From assembly GCF_024580735.1 (NCBI RefSeq), contig NZ_JANIJX010000005.1, forward strand, positions 124,001-188,000: a DNA stretch of 64,000 nucleotides, given 5' to 3'. The translations under genes were made by a program, and so were the position numbers. The notes under the pieces were generated by a model, which was not told the origin of the DNA, ran no database searches, and saw nothing but the letters and a program-made list of their open reading frames with translations. The DNA is from Brevibacterium moorei. Its GTDB lineage: Bacteria > Actinomycetota > Actinomycetes > Actinomycetales > Brevibacteriaceae. This document shows, piece after piece, positions 34,761-44,230 of the stretch; position 1 is the first letter of the stretch; every line of letters begins with the position of its first letter.

Positions 34761-36239
34761 ATGACCCAACCCCAGAACAGCGGCGGGAACCGCACCGGTC
34801 GCGATGTCGTCGACCGGGTGCTCTCACGGGCGGGGACCGCGCTCACCGACGAGCGGCTGGTCGCCCACGACGACCAGCTGGAGGTCGAGGAGCGCACCGC
34901 ACTGCGGCGCGTCGCGGGGCTGTCGACCGAACTCGAGGACATCACGGAGGTCGAATACCGTGAGATCCGCCTCGAGCGCGTCGTCCTGGCCGGTATCTGG
35001 ACGCACGGAACCGCCGCCCAGGCGGAGGCATCGCTGCGGGAGCTGGCGGCACTGGCCGAAACGGCCGGTTCGACGGTCCTCGACGGAGTGCTGCAGCGCC
35101 GCGCCAATCCGGACCCCAGCACTTTCCTGGGCCGCGGCAAGGCACAGGAACTGGCGGACATCGTCGCAGCGGTGGGCGCGGACACCGTCGTGGTGGATTC
35201 GGAGCTTGGCCCCAGCCAACGGCGTGCGCTCGAAGACGTGGTCAAGGTCAAGGTCGTCGACCGGGTCGCCCTGATCCTCGACATCTTCGCCCAGCACGCC
35301 AAGAGCCGGGAGGGCAAGGCACAGGTCGAACTGGCGCAGATGGAATACCTTTTGCCGCGGTTGCGCGGCTGGGGCGAATCGATGTCCCGGCAGGCGGGCG
35401 GCCGGGTGGCTGGCGGGGCCGGGATCGGTTCGCGCGGTCCGGGTGAGACCAAGATCGAACTGGACAGGCGGCGCATTCGCACCCGGATGGCGAAACTGCG
35501 CAGGGAGATCAAGGCGATGGAGCCCGCCAGGGCGACCAAGCGCTCCAACCGCGACCGCAACAGGATTCCCTCGGTCGCGATCGTCGGCTACACCAACGCC
35601 GGCAAATCCAGCCTGCTCAACCGGCTGACCAACGCCGGGGTGATGGTGCAGAACGCACTGTTCGCCACCCTGGACCCCACGGTCCGCGCGGCGCAGGCAG
35701 ACGACGGGCGCGCGTACACCTACACGGACACCGTGGGCTTCGTGCGCAACCTGCCCACACAGTTGGTGGAGGCGTTCCGGTCGACCCTGGAGGAGGCCGC
35801 TGACTCGGACCTGCTGTTGCACATCGTCGATGCCTCCCATCCGGATCCCGAAAGCCAGATCAGCGCCGTGCACGACGTATTGGCCGATGTCGAAACAGGG
35901 CAGATTCCCGAACTCATCGTGTTCAACAAAGCCGATATCGCCGACCCCGCGGTGCTCGCCGGCCTGCTGGCCGCCCACCGTGGCTCTTTGGCGGTCTCCG
36001 CCTATACCGGTGATGGTGTCGAGGAACTGCGCTGCAGGGTCGAGGACCTGCTGCCGCGCCCCGACACCGCCGTCGACGTGCTGATACCCTACGACCGCGG
36101 CGATCTGGTCTCGCGCGTGCACGAACAGGGCACCGTCGAGCACGAGGAGTACGGGGAAGCCGGCACTCGCCTGACCGCCCGGGTCAATCATGATCTGGCC
36201 GCCGAGCTGGCCCCCTTCGGATACACAGAGGGGGAATGA
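34761..36239 (+). CDS. hflX: ribosome-associated GTPase HflX
   Basis: 492 residues. An N-terminal HflX domain (about 70-270; GKAQELADIVAAVGADTVVVD, DRVALILDIFAQHA, RGPGETKIELDRRRI) precedes the G domain (about 274-440), with G1 GYTNAGKS, G3 DTVGFVRNLP and G4 NKAD. It rescues or recycles stalled and stress-hibernating ribosomes. The ATG follows GAAAGGAAGCAGAGGCCTT; ACAAT about 35 bases upstream may be part of a -10. The helicase gene starts four bases after the stop. Confidence 0.94.
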   Translation: MTQPQNSGGNRTGRDVVDRVLSRAGTALTDERLVAHDDQLEVEERTALRRVAGLSTELEDITEVEYREIRLERVVLAGIWTHGTAAQAEASLRELAALAETAGSTVLDGVLQRRANPDPSTFLGRGKAQELADIVAAVGADTVVVDSELGPSQRRALEDVVKVKVVDRVALILDIFAQHAKSREGKAQVELAQMEYLLPRLRGWGESMSRQAGGRVAGGAGIGSRGPGETKIELDRRRIRTRMAKLRREIKAMEPARATKRSNRDRNRIPSVAIVGYTNAGKSSLLNRLTNAGVMVQNALFATLDPTVRAAQADDGRAYTYTDTVGFVRNLPTQLVEAFRSTLEEAADSDLLLHIVDASHPDPESQISAVHDVLADVETGQIPELIVFNKADIADPAVLAGLLAAHRGSLAVSAYTGDGVEELRCRVEDLLPRPDTAVDVLIPYDRGDLVSRVHEQGTVEHEEYGEAGTRLTARVNHDLAAELAPFGYTEGE

Positions 36240-36243
36240 CCGG

Positions 36244-38232
36244 GTGGCGGATGTAGCCGAACTCCTGGGGTTGGCCGTCGGCGCTCTGGGAGGTACTCCG
36301 CGGGCGGGCCAGCAGACCATGGCCGAGGCCGTGGCCTCGGCTTTGGACACGGAGACCCATCTGCTGGTGCAGGCGGGCACGGGCACGGGCAAATCATTGG
36401 GCTATCTCGTGCCCGCCGTCGAATACTCGATGCGCACCGGCTCGCGTGTCGTCGTGTCCACAGCGACCTTGGCGCTGCAGGGCCAGATCATCGACCGTGA
36501 CCTACCCCGCCTGGTCAAGGCCACCAAGGCGGAATTCGGCCGCAAACCCGTTGCCGCGGTGCTCAAGGGCCGGCGCAACTACGTGTGCAAGCACAAGCTC
36601 GACGGCGGCTACCCCGAAGACGATGCCGGCATGCTCTTCGACCTGGGTGCGGACGCCGCAGCCCAGTCCGGCAATACGCGCATGTCGCGGCTGGAGGAGG
36701 AAGTCGCGCGGGTCCGTTCCTGGGAGCGCACGACCGACACCGGGGACCGCGACGACCTGACCCCCGGCGTATCCGATAAGACCTGGCAGCAGGTATCCGT
36801 CAACGCCGCGGACTGCCTCGGCTCGAAGTGCCCGCTGTACGACGAGTGCTATGCGGAGATGGCCAAGCTCAAGGCCGCCGGCGCCGACGTCGTGGTGACC
36901 AATCACGCGCTGTTGGCCATAGACGCCTTCGGCCAGAACAAGGTCCTGCCCGAACACGGGGCCGTCATCATCGACGAGGCCCATGAACTGCGCGATCGGG
37001 TCACCAACGCGCTGACCGGGTCGCTGACAGTGCCCATGGTCCAGTCGGCGGTGGCTTCGGCCAAACGCCACTCGACGGTGCCAGAGGCCCTGATCGGCCG
37101 GCTCGACAGCGCGGCCAACGGCTTCGAACGGGCCCTGGCGGAATCCGAGACCGGTTTACTTTTGCGCAAACCCGAATCCCTTATGTCCGTAGTCGCAGCG
37201 GTGCGCGACGAGGCCAGAACGCTGGTCTCGGAGATGGGTGGGGACAAGGAACGCTCGGACGATGATGCCGACGCAGGGAAGAAGATGGCCAAGGCCCGCG
37301 TGCAGGAAGTCTTCGAACTGGCAGAACGCATGGCGCTGGACGCTGATAACGACGTTCTCTGGGTGGCCCGGAATCAATTCCGGGAAACGGAGACGACCTC
37401 GTTGGTCACGGCACCTCTGTCGGTGGCGGGCACCATGCGCTCGGGGCTGTTCGCGGAATCCACCGTGGTGGCGACATCGGCGACTCTCGCGCTCGGCGGC
37501 AAGTTCGAAGCGGTGGCCGCCTCCCTGGGCCTGGTCGGGCCCGATGCCCCGCGCTATGACGCGATCGATGTGGGCTCTCCCTTCGACTACCCCAAACAGG
37601 GGATTCTCTACGTCGCGGGACACCTGCCCAAACCGGGCCGCTCTGGACTCGGCGATGAGGCGACGAGCGAACTGGTCGAACTCGTCGCGGCCGCCGGCGG
37701 CGGGGCGCTGGGCCTGTTCTCCTCCAAATTGGCGGCCACTCAGGCCGCAGAGGCGCTGCGCGCGCATACGGATCTGCCGATCCTGCTCCAGGGGGAGGAA
37801 ACTCTGGGCCAGTTGGTCAAGAGATTCGCGGCCGAGGACGAAACCTGTCTGATGGGCACCCTGAGCCTGTGGCAGGGCGTCGATGTACCGGGGCAGGCGT
37901 GCCGACTGGTCGTCATCGACCGGATTCCGTTCCCACGCCCCGACGACCCGTTGGCGAAGGCGCGGACAGCGCAGGCCCAACACAACGGGGCCAATGGCTT
38001 CATGGCCGTCAGCGCGACCTCGGCCGCGCTCAAACTTGCCCAGGGCGTGGGTCGGCTGATCCGCACCGTCGACGATCGCGGCGTGGTGGCGATCCTCGAC
38101 AGCCGGATGCGTACCGCCAGGTACGGGGGCTTCCTGCTGCAGAGCCTGCCGCCGCTGTGGCGGACCGACGACTATGCGACAGTCCGCGGCGCCCTACAGC
38201 GGCTGGGCTCTATGCCCGCGGCAGCCGACTGA
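36244..38232 (+). CDS. dinG: DinG-type ATP-dependent DNA helicase (XPD-like, Fe-S)
   Basis: 662 residues from a GTG. A superfamily 2 5'-3' helicase: Walker A AGTGTGKS at residues 44-51, DEAH at 244-247, and C-terminal motifs GTLSLWQGVDVPG and QGVGRLIRT. Four cysteines at 115, 191, 196 and 202 (NYVCKHK, then C-x4-C-x5-C) fit the iron-sulfur cluster of the XPD/DinG family. It resolves R-loops and DNA structures at blocked forks. It is placed between hflX and lexA, the usual actinobacterial position, and convergent with lexA. No LexA box is visible at its own start; it is likely co-transcribed with hflX. Confidence 0.9.
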   Translation: MADVAELLGLAVGALGGTPRAGQQTMAEAVASALDTETHLLVQAGTGTGKSLGYLVPAVEYSMRTGSRVVVSTATLALQGQIIDRDLPRLVKATKAEFGRKPVAAVLKGRRNYVCKHKLDGGYPEDDAGMLFDLGADAAAQSGNTRMSRLEEEVARVRSWERTTDTGDRDDLTPGVSDKTWQQVSVNAADCLGSKCPLYDECYAEMAKLKAAGADVVVTNHALLAIDAFGQNKVLPEHGAVIIDEAHELRDRVTNALTGSLTVPMVQSAVASAKRHSTVPEALIGRLDSAANGFERALAESETGLLLRKPESLMSVVAAVRDEARTLVSEMGGDKERSDDDADAGKKMAKARVQEVFELAERMALDADNDVLWVARNQFRETETTSLVTAPLSVAGTMRSGLFAESTVVATSATLALGGKFEAVAASLGLVGPDAPRYDAIDVGSPFDYPKQGILYVAGHLPKPGRSGLGDEATSELVELVAAAGGGALGLFSSKLAATQAAEALRAHTDLPILLQGEETLGQLVKRFAAEDETCLMGTLSLWQGVDVPGQACRLVVIDRIPFPRPDDPLAKARTAQAQHNGANGFMAVSATSAALKLAQGVGRLIRTVDDRGVVAILDSRMRTARYGGFLLQSLPPLWRTDDYATVRGALQRLGSMPAAAD

Positions 38233-38286
38233 GCCGCAGACCGGGCAACAGGGCGCCACGGGCACTGCGCCCCGCAGCCGAACGCC

Positions 38287-39042
38287 TCAGATGCTGCGGA
38301 TGACGGCGGTGACGATGCCCATGATGGTGGCGTGGTCCCCGTCGATGGGTTCATACGCCGGGTTGTGCGGCATCAGCCACTGCTTGCCGCCGGTGCGCTT
38401 GAGGGTCTTGACCGTGGCCTCATCGTCGAGCAGTGCCGCGATGATCTGGCCGTTCTCGGCATTCGACTGGCGCCTGACGACGACATAGTCCCCATTGCAG
38501 ATCGCCGCGTCGATCATGGAGTCGCCGATCACCTGGAGCAGGAAGAGCTCACCGGAGCCCACGACCTGCCGGGGCAGGGCGAAGACGTCGTCGACGTTCT
38601 GCTCGGCCGTAATCGGGCCACCGGCTGCGATCCGGCCGACCAGCGGCACCAAGGAGGTGTTGAGCTCCGCGGTGGAGTGGATTTCCGCGGCCAGCTTCTG
38701 TTCGGCCGGATTGACGACCTCCAGGGCCCTGGGCCGCCTGGGATCGCGGCGGATATAGCCCAGCCGTTCGAGCTGGGTCAGCTGGTGGGCGACGCTGGAG
38801 AGCGAGGCCAGCCCGCAGGCCTCGCCGATCTCCCGCATGCTCGGCGGATAGCCGTTGGCGACGATGGCCTGTTCGATGGTCTCGAGGACGACCCGCTGCC
38901 TGGCGGTCAGCCGCCGGTCGTCGGCGGCCGCCGACTGGCTCCCGGTCTCCCCGTGTCCGGCCCGGTCGCGGAATTCGCGCAGTTCGTCCTCGACGCTATC
39001 GTTGCGTGGCCGCCCGCGCGGCCGGCGCTGTGCAGCTGTCAT
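38287..39042 (-). CDS. lexA: SOS repressor LexA
   Basis: 251 residues. An N-terminal extension (1-42) includes an RGRP motif at 9-12. The winged helix-turn-helix (about 45-110, [24 protein letters not shown]) is followed by the self-cleavage site Ala140-Gly141 and a peptidase domain with the Ser175 (GDSM) and Lys212 (ATVKTL) dyad. It represses SOS genes until RecA filaments trigger cleavage. It diverges from the LysM gene. The minus-strand TAGAAT at 39159-39164 is a good -10, and the AT-rich region just upstream includes a degenerate LexA-like site. Confidence 0.96.
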   Translation of the reverse strand: MTAAQRRPRGRPRNDSVEDELREFRDRAGHGETGSQSAAADDRRLTARQRVVLETIEQAIVANGYPPSMREIGEACGLASLSSVAHQLTQLERLGYIRRDPRRPRALEVVNPAEQKLAAEIHSTAELNTSLVPLVGRIAAGGPITAEQNVDDVFALPRQVVGSGELFLLQVIGDSMIDAAICNGDYVVVRRQSNAENGQIIAALLDDEATVKTLKRTGGKQWLMPHNPAYEPIDGDHATIMGIVTAVIRSI

Positions 39043-39158
39043 GTCATTCCCCGTCCCTCATCGCCCTCACCTGCGAAAACTTTCCTTCAGAGGAGCCGTG
39101 TCAGTGCCTGCTGGAAGGCTGTGCTGCAGCAGGCGCCAACGGTTGCGGACCCCGTTCG

Positions 39159-39164
39159 ATTCTA
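39159..39164 (-). promoter_or_regulatory. -10 element of lexA
   Basis: TAGAAT on the minus strand; the leader to the lexA start is about 110 bases. An imperfect LexA half-site pair (GAAC-ATAT-GTGT on the minus strand, 39170-39181) lies just upstream. Confidence 0.45.
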
Positions 39165-39176
39165 TTTTCACACATA

Positions 39177-39198
39177 TGTTCCAAAAATGTTCCAAAAA
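39177..39198. repeat. tandem 11-bp repeat in the lexA-LysM divergent promoter
   Basis: TGTTCCAAAAA occurs twice in direct succession (39177-39187 and 39188-39198). Each copy contains a GTTC half of the LexA box. The surrounding 60 bases are strikingly AT rich for this genome. Confidence 0.6.
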
Positions 39199-39230
39199 AG
39201 ACTGGACATATATACGATTAAGCGCTTCAA

Positions 39231-39246
39231 TAGAACACAGGTTCGA
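39231..39246 (+). promoter_or_regulatory. LexA (SOS) box of the LysM gene
   Basis: TAGAAC-ACAG-GTTCGA: full GAAC-N4-GTTC core, 51 bases before the LysM gene start, so this gene belongs to the SOS regulon. Confidence 0.8.
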
Positions 39247-39296
39247 ATAGGAGCCGCGGGACTTCCCACCGCGCGACCCGAACCAAAGGAGGAACG

Positions 39297-39632
39297 ATGA
39301 GTATCGCTGTGTCACAGGCATTCCGGACAACCCGTCCGGCGCCGCATCGGAGTGCTCTTACCCGGGTCCGTCTGCTGGTGGTCCTGGTGGCCATTTCCGT
39401 GGTCACGGTTCCGGTGTTCCTCCTGGCGCAACCGGGTGCCTCGGCCCAGGCGCCGGAACCGCCCGCGACGACCACGGTGACTGTCGAGGAAGGCCAGTCA
39501 CTGTGGTCGATCGCGCGCACGCACTCCGGCGGACAGCGCACGGACATAGTGGTCGAGGACATCAAACGGCTCAATGGTCTGCGCGACTCCGCGATCCGGG
39601 CCGGGCAGAGCCTGCAGGTGCCTGCGCGTTAG
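39297..39632 (+). CDS. SOS-linked LysM membrane protein (DivS/ChiZ-type position)
   Basis: 111 residues: a basic N-terminus, one membrane segment (about 28-48), a short Pro/Ala/Thr stretch and an extracytoplasmic LysM domain (about 60-110, VEEGQSLWSIARTH ... IRAGQSLQVPAR) that binds peptidoglycan. Small LysM proteins divergent from lexA in actinobacteria (DivS in Corynebacterium, ChiZ in Mycobacterium) are induced by DNA damage and hold back cell division. The LexA box and gene position make that role likely here, though sequence similarity outside the LysM domain is low. The ATG follows AAAGGAGGAACG. Its TAG stop forms part of the hisC -10. Confidence 0.8.
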   Translation: MSIAVSQAFRTTRPAPHRSALTRVRLLVVLVAISVVTVPVFLLAQPGASAQAPEPPATTTVTVEEGQSLWSIARTHSGGQRTDIVVEDIKRLNGLRDSAIRAGQSLQVPAR

Positions 39633-39635
39633 ACT
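39630..39635 (+). promoter_or_regulatory. -10 element of a leaderless hisC transcript, overlapping the LysM gene stop
   Basis: TAGACT, whose TAG is the stop of the LysM gene, then six bases, then the hisC GTG. No ribosome binding site. Confidence 0.5.
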
Positions 39636-39641
39636 TTCCGT

Positions 39642-40796
39642 GTGACCGATCTCCAGGATTTGCCGCTGCGCGACGACCTGCGGGGACAGACCCCGTATGG
39701 AGCGCCGCAGCTCGACGTGCCCGTCGCACTCAATGTCAACGAGAACTCCTACAGCGTGCCGCCAGACGTCGTCTCCGCGATGTCCGACGCGATCGCGAAA
39801 GTCCTGCCCGATCTCAACCGCTACCCCGACCGGGACTTCACCGCGTTGCGGGGCAAGCTCGTCGGATATCTGAATCGGGTCCTGCTCACCCAGGGTGCGG
39901 CCGACCGCAATCCCGTGCTGACGCCGGATTGGATCTGGGCGGCCAACGGATCGAACGAGGTCCTCTCGCACATCCTGCAGGCGTTCGGAGGTCCGGGGCG
40001 CACCGCGATGGGCTTCACCCCGAGTTATTCCATGCACCCGCTCATCACGACGGGCACGGGTGCTTCCTTCCTCTCTGTACCGCGCGCCGCGGATTTCCAC
40101 ATCGACGTCGATGCGGCCCTGGCCGCGATCGAAGGGGAGCGGCCCGACGTCGTCTTCGTGTGCACTCCGAACAACCCCACGGGTGGCTCGACGCCGATCG
40201 AATCGGTGGAGCGCATTGTGCGCGCGGCGCCCGGCATCGTGATCGTGGACGAGGCCTATGCGGAATTCGCACGTCCCGGATTCGTCTCCGCGCTGACCCT
40301 GCTGGACGAGTATCCGCGCCTGGTCGTTTCGCGCACCATGAGCAAGGCCTTCGCCTTCGCCGGTGTGCGGTTGGGCTATGCCGTGGCCCAGCCGGCGCTC
40401 ATCGACGCTCTGAAGCTGGTCCGTCTGCCCTATCACCTGTCCGCGCTGACCCTGGCCGCAGCCGGAGCCGCGCTGGATCATGCGGATTCCCTGCTGGCCA
40501 ATGTCGAGGCCCTCAAGACCAGTCGCGACCGGATGCGCGATGCCCTCTTGGGGCTGGGGTTCAGCGTTGCGGACTCCGATTCGAACTTCCTGCTGTTCGG
40601 ATCGATTGCGGACCCGCACGGACTCTGGCAGTACCTGTTGGATCGTGGAGTGCTGGTGCGTGACAACGGCATCCCCGGCCATTTGCGGGTCAACGCGGGG
40701 ACCGAAGCGGAAACGGATGCCTTCATCGCCGCGGTGACGGCCGTGGTCTCAGCGCACCCGGAACTGCTGACTGCACCCTCTGAGACCCAGGACTGA
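39642..40796 (+). CDS. hisC: histidinol-phosphate aminotransferase
   Basis: 384 residues, fold type I PLP aminotransferase. It converts imidazole-acetol phosphate and glutamate to histidinol phosphate. The PLP lysine is Lys235 ([12 protein letters not shown]). The CTPNNPTGG block (174-182) and the Asp203-x-x-Tyr206 pair (VDEAYAEF), which hold the cofactor, are intact. The GTG start is six bases from TAGACT and has no ribosome binding site. hisB begins one base after the stop. hisD, often the first gene of the operon, is missing here; the LysM gene precedes instead. Confidence 0.94.
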   Translation: MTDLQDLPLRDDLRGQTPYGAPQLDVPVALNVNENSYSVPPDVVSAMSDAIAKVLPDLNRYPDRDFTALRGKLVGYLNRVLLTQGAADRNPVLTPDWIWAANGSNEVLSHILQAFGGPGRTAMGFTPSYSMHPLITTGTGASFLSVPRAADFHIDVDAALAAIEGERPDVVFVCTPNNPTGGSTPIESVERIVRAAPGIVIVDEAYAEFARPGFVSALTLLDEYPRLVVSRTMSKAFAFAGVRLGYAVAQPALIDALKLVRLPYHLSALTLAAAGAALDHADSLLANVEALKTSRDRMRDALLGLGFSVADSDSNFLLFGSIADPHGLWQYLLDRGVLVRDNGIPGHLRVNAGTEAETDAFIAAVTAVVSAHPELLTAPSETQD

Positions 40797-40797
40797 T

Positions 40798-41403
40798 ATG
40801 ACCCACCGCACCGCCCGCGCCACGCGGGCCACCTCCGAATCCACTGTCGAAGTCGAGATCGACCTCGACGGCACCGGCCAGGGCGACATCGACACAAGCG
40901 TGCCGTTCTACGACCACATGCTCAATGCACTGGCCAAACACTCACTGTGCGATCTGCGCGTGCGCGCGACCGGTGACACCCAGATCGATGTCCATCACAC
41001 GGTCGAGGACACCGCGATCGTGATCGGCCGGGCACTCGGCCAGGCGCTGGGGGATAAGGCGGGGATCCGCCGCTACGGCGACGCCCACGTACCGCTGGAC
41101 GAAGCGCTGGCGCGCGCCGTAGTCGATATCAGCGGCAGGCCCTACTTCGTTCACACGGGTGAGCCGGAGGGGCAGCAGTACCACCTGATCGGCGGGCACT
41201 TCACCGGGTCGATGACGCGCCATGCCCTCGAATCGCTGACCTTCGCAGCCGGTATGACGGTCCACCTGACCCTGTTGGACGGCCGCGATCCGCACCATAT
41301 CGTCGAAGCCCAATTCAAGGCCTTCGCCCGCGCTCTGCGCCAGGCGGTCGAACCCGATCCGCGGATGGGCAGCGCGATTCCCAGTACCAAAGGAGCCCTG
41401 TGA
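40798..41403 (+). CDS. hisB: imidazoleglycerol-phosphate dehydratase
   Basis: 201 residues, monofunctional dehydratase of the histidine pathway. The two metal-binding repeats are seen: FYDHML near residue 37 with VHHTVED near 64, and GGHFTG / RHALESL near 137-145 with [12 protein letters not shown] near 163. The start ATG overlaps nothing but is one base from the hisC stop, and the stop overlaps the next GTG by four bases. No phosphatase domain, as usual outside enterobacteria. Confidence 0.95.
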   Translation: MTHRTARATRATSESTVEVEIDLDGTGQGDIDTSVPFYDHMLNALAKHSLCDLRVRATGDTQIDVHHTVEDTAIVIGRALGQALGDKAGIRRYGDAHVPLDEALARAVVDISGRPYFVHTGEPEGQQYHLIGGHFTGSMTRHALESLTFAAGMTVHLTLLDGRDPHHIVEAQFKAFARALRQAVEPDPRMGSAIPSTKGAL

Positions 41404-42011
41404 GCCGTACCCTGATCGTCACCCCCTTCGGACGCGCGGACCAGCTGGCTGCGGCCCTGGTCCTGTCGAACATCCACGGTGACGTCGTGCCCGTCGGAGA
41501 ATTCACCGCTCTGTCCCGCGACGACGTCACGGCCGCCGGGGCCGACGAGATCGCCACGACGATCTCGCGCCTGGCCGGTGAGCACGAGGTGCTCATGCTG
41601 GTGCGCAGCGAGGAACAGATCGATGCCGGCCACTATCGCAATGGCAAGCGCGAGTCCGATGTGCCGGCCGGCTTGGCCCTGACGAACCTGCCGGGAATCG
41701 TCGAGGCCCTGCTGCTCGAACAGACAGCGCCCACCGAGGTCGAGGGCCATATCGACACCTCGACGATGACCAAGATGCAGGCCTCGGCCGCCACCATGAC
41801 CCCGGCCAGGGCATCGCTGGCGCGTACCGCTCTGCTCTGGTTCGTCGTCGCCCTACTGGCTGTGATCGCCGTCGTCGTCGGCGCCCTGGTTGCGCTTTCG
41901 GGCCGTGCCCTGGTGTGGGCCGCCGTGGCGGTGGCTGCCCTCGTCCTGGGATTCTCCCTGTACCGGGTCTGGCGGTTGCTCGGCGGCGGGGCGAAGAGGG
42001 CCGGCGCATGA
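41400..42011 (+). CDS. membrane protein of unknown function inside the histidine operon
   Basis: 203 residues from a GTG that overlaps the hisB stop (GTGA). Its stop overlaps the hisH start (ATGA), so it is expressed with the his genes. Residues 1 to about 135 are soluble with alternating alpha/beta character ([30 protein letters not shown]) but no recognised motif. Residues about 140-192 form two membrane segments. I do not recognise the family. It may tether a his enzyme complex to the membrane or be an unrelated passenger. Codon use looks the same as in its neighbours. Confidence 0.75.
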   Translation: MSRTLIVTPFGRADQLAAALVLSNIHGDVVPVGEFTALSRDDVTAAGADEIATTISRLAGEHEVLMLVRSEEQIDAGHYRNGKRESDVPAGLALTNLPGIVEALLLEQTAPTEVEGHIDTSTMTKMQASAATMTPARASLARTALLWFVVALLAVIAVVVGALVALSGRALVWAAVAVAALVLGFSLYRVWRLLGGGAKRAGA

Positions 42012-42616
42012 GCGCAGATGTCGTCGTCCTCGACTACGGAGCGGGCAATGTCCGCTCGGCGGTCCGTGCGCTCGAACACGCGGGTGCGGTGGTCGAACTC
42101 ACCGCCGATCGGACCCGCGCGGCGCAGGCAGACGGCCTCCTGGTCCCCGGAGTCGGGGCCTTCAGTGCGGTGATGGCCGGGCTGAGGGCCGTGGACGGGG
42201 TGGAGATCATCCGTACCCGTCATGCGCAGGGACGGCCCACGCTGGGAATCTGCGTGGGGGAACAGGTGATGTTCTCCCACGGCACCGAGCACGGCGTCGA
42301 GACCGCCGGGATCGGCCTGTGGCCGGGTGCGGTCCAAAAGCTCACGGCCCCCGTCATCCCCCATATGGGTTGGACCCGGGTGACTCCCGGGGCCGGCTCC
42401 CGGATGTTCGCGGGCCTTGCCGAAGAGTATTTCTACTTCGTGCACTCCTACGCCGCCCATGTTCCCCCGCCCGGCACCTGCGCCTCCATGGCCACCCATG
42501 GCGAGAGCTTCGTCGCCGCCGTTGAGGACGGGCCCACCTGGGCGACCCAATTCCATCCGGAGAAGTCCGCGGACGCCGGGGCCCGGCTGCTGCGCAACTG
42601 GCTGATAAGTTTCTAA
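42008..42616 (+). CDS. hisH: imidazole glycerol phosphate synthase, glutaminase subunit
   Basis: 202 residues, class I glutamine amidotransferase. It supplies ammonia to HisF, which closes the imidazole ring. The triad is Cys82 (LGICVGEQ; relatives usually have GICLGMQ), His183 and Glu185 (FHPEKS). The DYGAGNVRS and oxyanion PGVGAF motifs are in place. The start overlaps the previous stop. The cyclase subunit gene hisF is not adjacent and not in this window. Confidence 0.93.
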   Translation: MSADVVVLDYGAGNVRSAVRALEHAGAVVELTADRTRAAQADGLLVPGVGAFSAVMAGLRAVDGVEIIRTRHAQGRPTLGICVGEQVMFSHGTEHGVETAGIGLWPGAVQKLTAPVIPHMGWTRVTPGAGSRMFAGLAEEYFYFVHSYAAHVPPPGTCASMATHGESFVAAVEDGPTWATQFHPEKSADAGARLLRNWLISF

Positions 42617-42662
42617 TCCCCGTCGGCCTCGCATGCCGGCGCCTTTCGAAAGCGAAGAGAAC

Positions 42663-43409
42663 ATGACCGCAACCACCGATCCCCGCCTCGTTCTGTTGCC
42701 CGCTGTCGACGTGGCCGGCGGCAAGGCCGTCCGCCTGGTCCAGGGGGCGGCCGGCAGCGAGACCGAGTACGGGTCCCCAATCGATGCCGCACACGGCTTC
42801 GAAGAGGCCGGCGCGGAATGGATCCACCTGGTCGACCTCGATGCCGCCTTCGGGCGCGGGTCGAACTACGAACTGCTCAAGCGGGTGACGAAGTCGGTCT
42901 CCCTGAAAGTGGAGATCTCCGGCGGGATCCGCGATACGGAGAGTCTGGAACGTGCCCTGGACACCGGCGCCGAGCGCGTCAACATCGGTACAGCGGCGCT
43001 GGAGAACCCCGCCTGGACCGCCGAGGTCATCAAGACCTATGGCGATACGGTGGCGATCGGCCTGGACGTCCGGGGGACCACCCTGGCCGCCCGCGGTTGG
43101 ACCGAAGACGGGGGAGACCTGTGGGAGGTGCTCGACGGGCTGGAGGAAGCGGGCTGTGCGCGCTATGTGGTCACGGATGTGACCAAGGACGGCACCCTGC
43201 GCGGACCCAATGTCGATCTGCTGCGTCAGATCGCGGAGCGCACCGATAAGCCGGTCGTCGCCTCGGGCGGGATCTCCAGCCTGGACGATCTGCGTGCGCT
43301 GCGCGCACTGGTCGGACTGGGCGTCGACTCCGCGATCGTCGGCAAGGCACTGTACGCCGGCAAGTTCACCCTGGCCCAGGCCCTCGACGTGGCGGGGCGC
43401 CCGGCATGA
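42663..43409 (+). CDS. priA: phosphoribosyl isomerase A (HisA, possibly with TrpF activity)
   Basis: 248 residues, a TIM barrel. It isomerises ProFAR in histidine synthesis; in many actinobacteria the same enzyme also serves as PRA isomerase for tryptophan. The two catalytic aspartates are Asp16 (LPAVDVAGG) and Asp173 ([11 protein letters not shown]). The [12 protein letters not shown] loop (144-155) follows the bifunctional PriA pattern; whether trpF exists elsewhere in the genome would settle the second role. The ATG at 42663 follows AAAGCGAAGAGAAC. The stop overlaps the next gene (ATGA). Confidence 0.93.
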   Translation: MTATTDPRLVLLPAVDVAGGKAVRLVQGAAGSETEYGSPIDAAHGFEEAGAEWIHLVDLDAAFGRGSNYELLKRVTKSVSLKVEISGGIRDTESLERALDTGAERVNIGTAALENPAWTAEVIKTYGDTVAIGLDVRGTTLAARGWTEDGGDLWEVLDGLEEAGCARYVVTDVTKDGTLRGPNVDLLRQIAERTDKPVVASGGISSLDDLRALRALVGLGVDSAIVGKALYAGKFTLAQALDVAGRPA

Positions 43410-44191
43410 CGGACAAAGCCGCGGGCGTCGACGGTAACACCGCGGATTCCGCCGGCACCCCGTGGGCCGGCCGGGACTTGCACCCCAACCCCTTCTCCGG
43501 CGATACGGGGGAGGCGGACGCCGTTCTCGTCGACGCTCTGTGCGCCGTGACCCGGGATCCCTTCGATCCACGGCTGCACGTATCCGTCCTCGCAGCGCTG
43601 CGCGATACCCGGCTCTACGCCCCCGTGCTGCCGACCGCGGTGGAACATACGACCGACGAACACGGCTACGTCCACGACAATAAATCCGAAATGGCGATGG
43701 TGCTCCTGGCCTCGGAGGACGGCAGGCGCTGCGTTCCGTGCTTCACCGACATCCCGAGCCTCACCGCCTGGCACCCGCAGGCCAGGCCCGTACCGATCGA
43801 GGCCGAGCGCCTGTGCGCGGCGGCCGTCGAGGAGGGTGCGGAACTGGTCGTGCTCGACCCCGGCTCACCGCGTTCCTTCCTGCTGCGCAGGCCCGCCCTG
43901 TGGGCGTTCTTGAAACAGGAGCAGTGGCAGCCCGCCTGGGCCGATCCGAACACGGTGGCGGAATTGGGGCGAATCGCGCGTGAGACTCCCGGCCTGGACT
44001 GGATCGACTCCCTGGGCGTAGGTCCGGGGTCGGCCGGGCTCGTTGTGAGCGGTCCCGAGGTATCACTGCACGTGCGGGCGCTACGGCAGCCGAGTCAGGC
44101 GGAGCTGGGCTCCCTGCAGACGGCTCTGGCCGGCTCCCCGCAGATCGCCGAGGCCGCTGATTCCCTGACTCTGAGTCTCGAGTCCGCTTAA
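43406..44191 (+). CDS. SseB-family protein
   Basis: 261 residues. The N-terminal half has the SseB pattern: [24 protein letters not shown] (part) near 50-73, then [31 protein letters not shown] (part) near 93-123. The C-terminal half is a second alpha/beta domain. SseB-like proteins at this position, between priA and infC, are common in actinobacteria, but their role is unknown. No membrane or secretion signal. It starts inside the priA stop and closes the his operon; a weak hairpin follows. Confidence 0.75.
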   Translation: MTDKAAGVDGNTADSAGTPWAGRDLHPNPFSGDTGEADAVLVDALCAVTRDPFDPRLHVSVLAALRDTRLYAPVLPTAVEHTTDEHGYVHDNKSEMAMVLLASEDGRRCVPCFTDIPSLTAWHPQARPVPIEAERLCAAAVEEGAELVVLDPGSPRSFLLRRPALWAFLKQEQWQPAWADPNTVAELGRIARETPGLDWIDSLGVGPGSAGLVVSGPEVSLHVRALRQPSQAELGSLQTALAGSPQIAEAADSLTLSLESA

Positions 44192-44204
44192 CGGCCGGCC
44201 GGGG

Positions 44205-44224
44205 CCGGTCCTATCGGGACCCGG
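44205..44224 (+). terminator. weak hairpin after the his-sseB operon
   Basis: CCGGTCC, five-base loop, GGACC-c-GG. It lies between the convergent sseB and catalase genes; no T tract. Confidence 0.35.
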
Positions 44225-44230
44225 TCCGGT

